Below are positions 63,853-64,000 of a stretch of DNA of 64,000 bases, one piece after another (the stretch's first letter is position 1; every line of letters begins with the position of its first letter). Under the pieces are notes generated by a model, which was not told the DNA's origin, searched no databases, and saw only the letters and a list, made by a program, of their open reading frames with translations. A program made the translations under genes and the position numbers. This stretch comes from Sva-07 sp963707515 (GTDB taxonomy: Bacteria > Actinomycetota > Acidimicrobiia > Acidimicrobiales > Ilumatobacteraceae), in the NCBI GenBank assembly GCA_963707515.1, contig CAVPQI010000001.1:372001-436000 (forward strand), given 5' to 3'.

Positions 63853-63964
63853 CCGTCGGACGGCCACCATGCGCAGCATCCGGGCCACGGTCGACATCGA
63901 TGCGGCCCGATTCCGAGGTTGGCATGGCGAGTGCGCATTCCGACCACCGAACGGAGGACTTCAC

Positions 63965-64000
63965 ATGGCCAGACCAGGACAATCAGCGCCGTCGTCACCG
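63965..64000 (+). CDS. Start of a gene cut by the window edge
   Basis: GGAGG at ideal distance before an ATG opens a frame MARPGQSAPSSP that runs to the end of the window. Too short to identify. Confidence 0.5.
   Translation, partial: MARPGQSAPSSP

Overview
The window is chromosomal DNA from a very GC-rich bacterium. GTG starts are common, genes often overlap by four bases (GTGA), and the window holds an F420-type luciferase-like oxidoreductase, a DUF2510 membrane protein, an MtrA/MtrB/LpqB-like signalling set, several FadD-type acyl-CoA ligases and menaquinone genes. Together these point to an actinobacterium, most likely a deep-branching class such as Acidimicrobiia (this is inference; no 16S gene is present). 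I see no phage, insertion sequence or CRISPR array. Two tRNA genes are present, Cys(GCA) and Gly(GCC), both on the minus strand.

Layout. 1-3.7 kb: recO, a degenerate cis-prenyltransferase, uppS and dinG. 3.8-8.2 kb: class I fructose-bisphosphate aldolase, enoyl-CoA hydratase, an alpha/beta hydrolase and an acyl-CoA ligase. 8.3-11.4 kb: response regulator, divergent histidine kinase and GerMN lipoprotein. 11.4-14.5 kb: era, a MaoC hydratase and a FadD ligase. 14.5-21.7 kb: menaquinone genes menG, menF, menD, menH, menA and menE (menB and menC are not here) around a DsbA-family oxidoreductase. 21.8-27.9 kb: SDR, a stem-loop repeat array, luciferase-like oxidoreductase, DUF2510 protein, ybeY, phoH and a membrane-anchored GH10 pseudoenzyme. 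28.2-33 kb: an oleA-oleBC-oleD operon for head-to-head hydrocarbon or beta-lactone synthesis. 33-46.6 kb: mixed metabolism (SDR, amidohydrolase, metX, S9 peptidase, SURF1, MBL fold, GMC oxidoreductase). 46.8-55 kb: a tight purine operon purL-purQ-purC-purF-purDM with two gene fusions. 55-64 kb: an accessory region with an ABC exporter, esterase, broken pirin gene, MOSC, GNAT, TetR, DUF2252 and an alpha/beta hydrolase.

The strongest novel leads are these. First, uppS lacks the C-terminal RxG motif while its divergent neighbour lacks the catalytic aspartate but keeps RxG; this is the division of labour of eukaryotic heteromeric cis-prenyltransferases. Second, a 19-bp element recurs five times in the 55-63 kb region, at exactly 49 bp (three genes) or exactly 90 bp (two genes) from the start codon, suggesting a local regulon. 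Third, about twenty genes carry a TANNGT-like hexamer only 6-9 nt before the start codon, the mark of leaderless transcripts. Fourth, eleven apparent frameshifts, all of +1 sense, lie in dinG, menD, menA, menE, oleBC, purL and pirin; seven cluster in 17.5-21.1 kb. Many fit an extra G or C in a short run, so consensus error is the first explanation.
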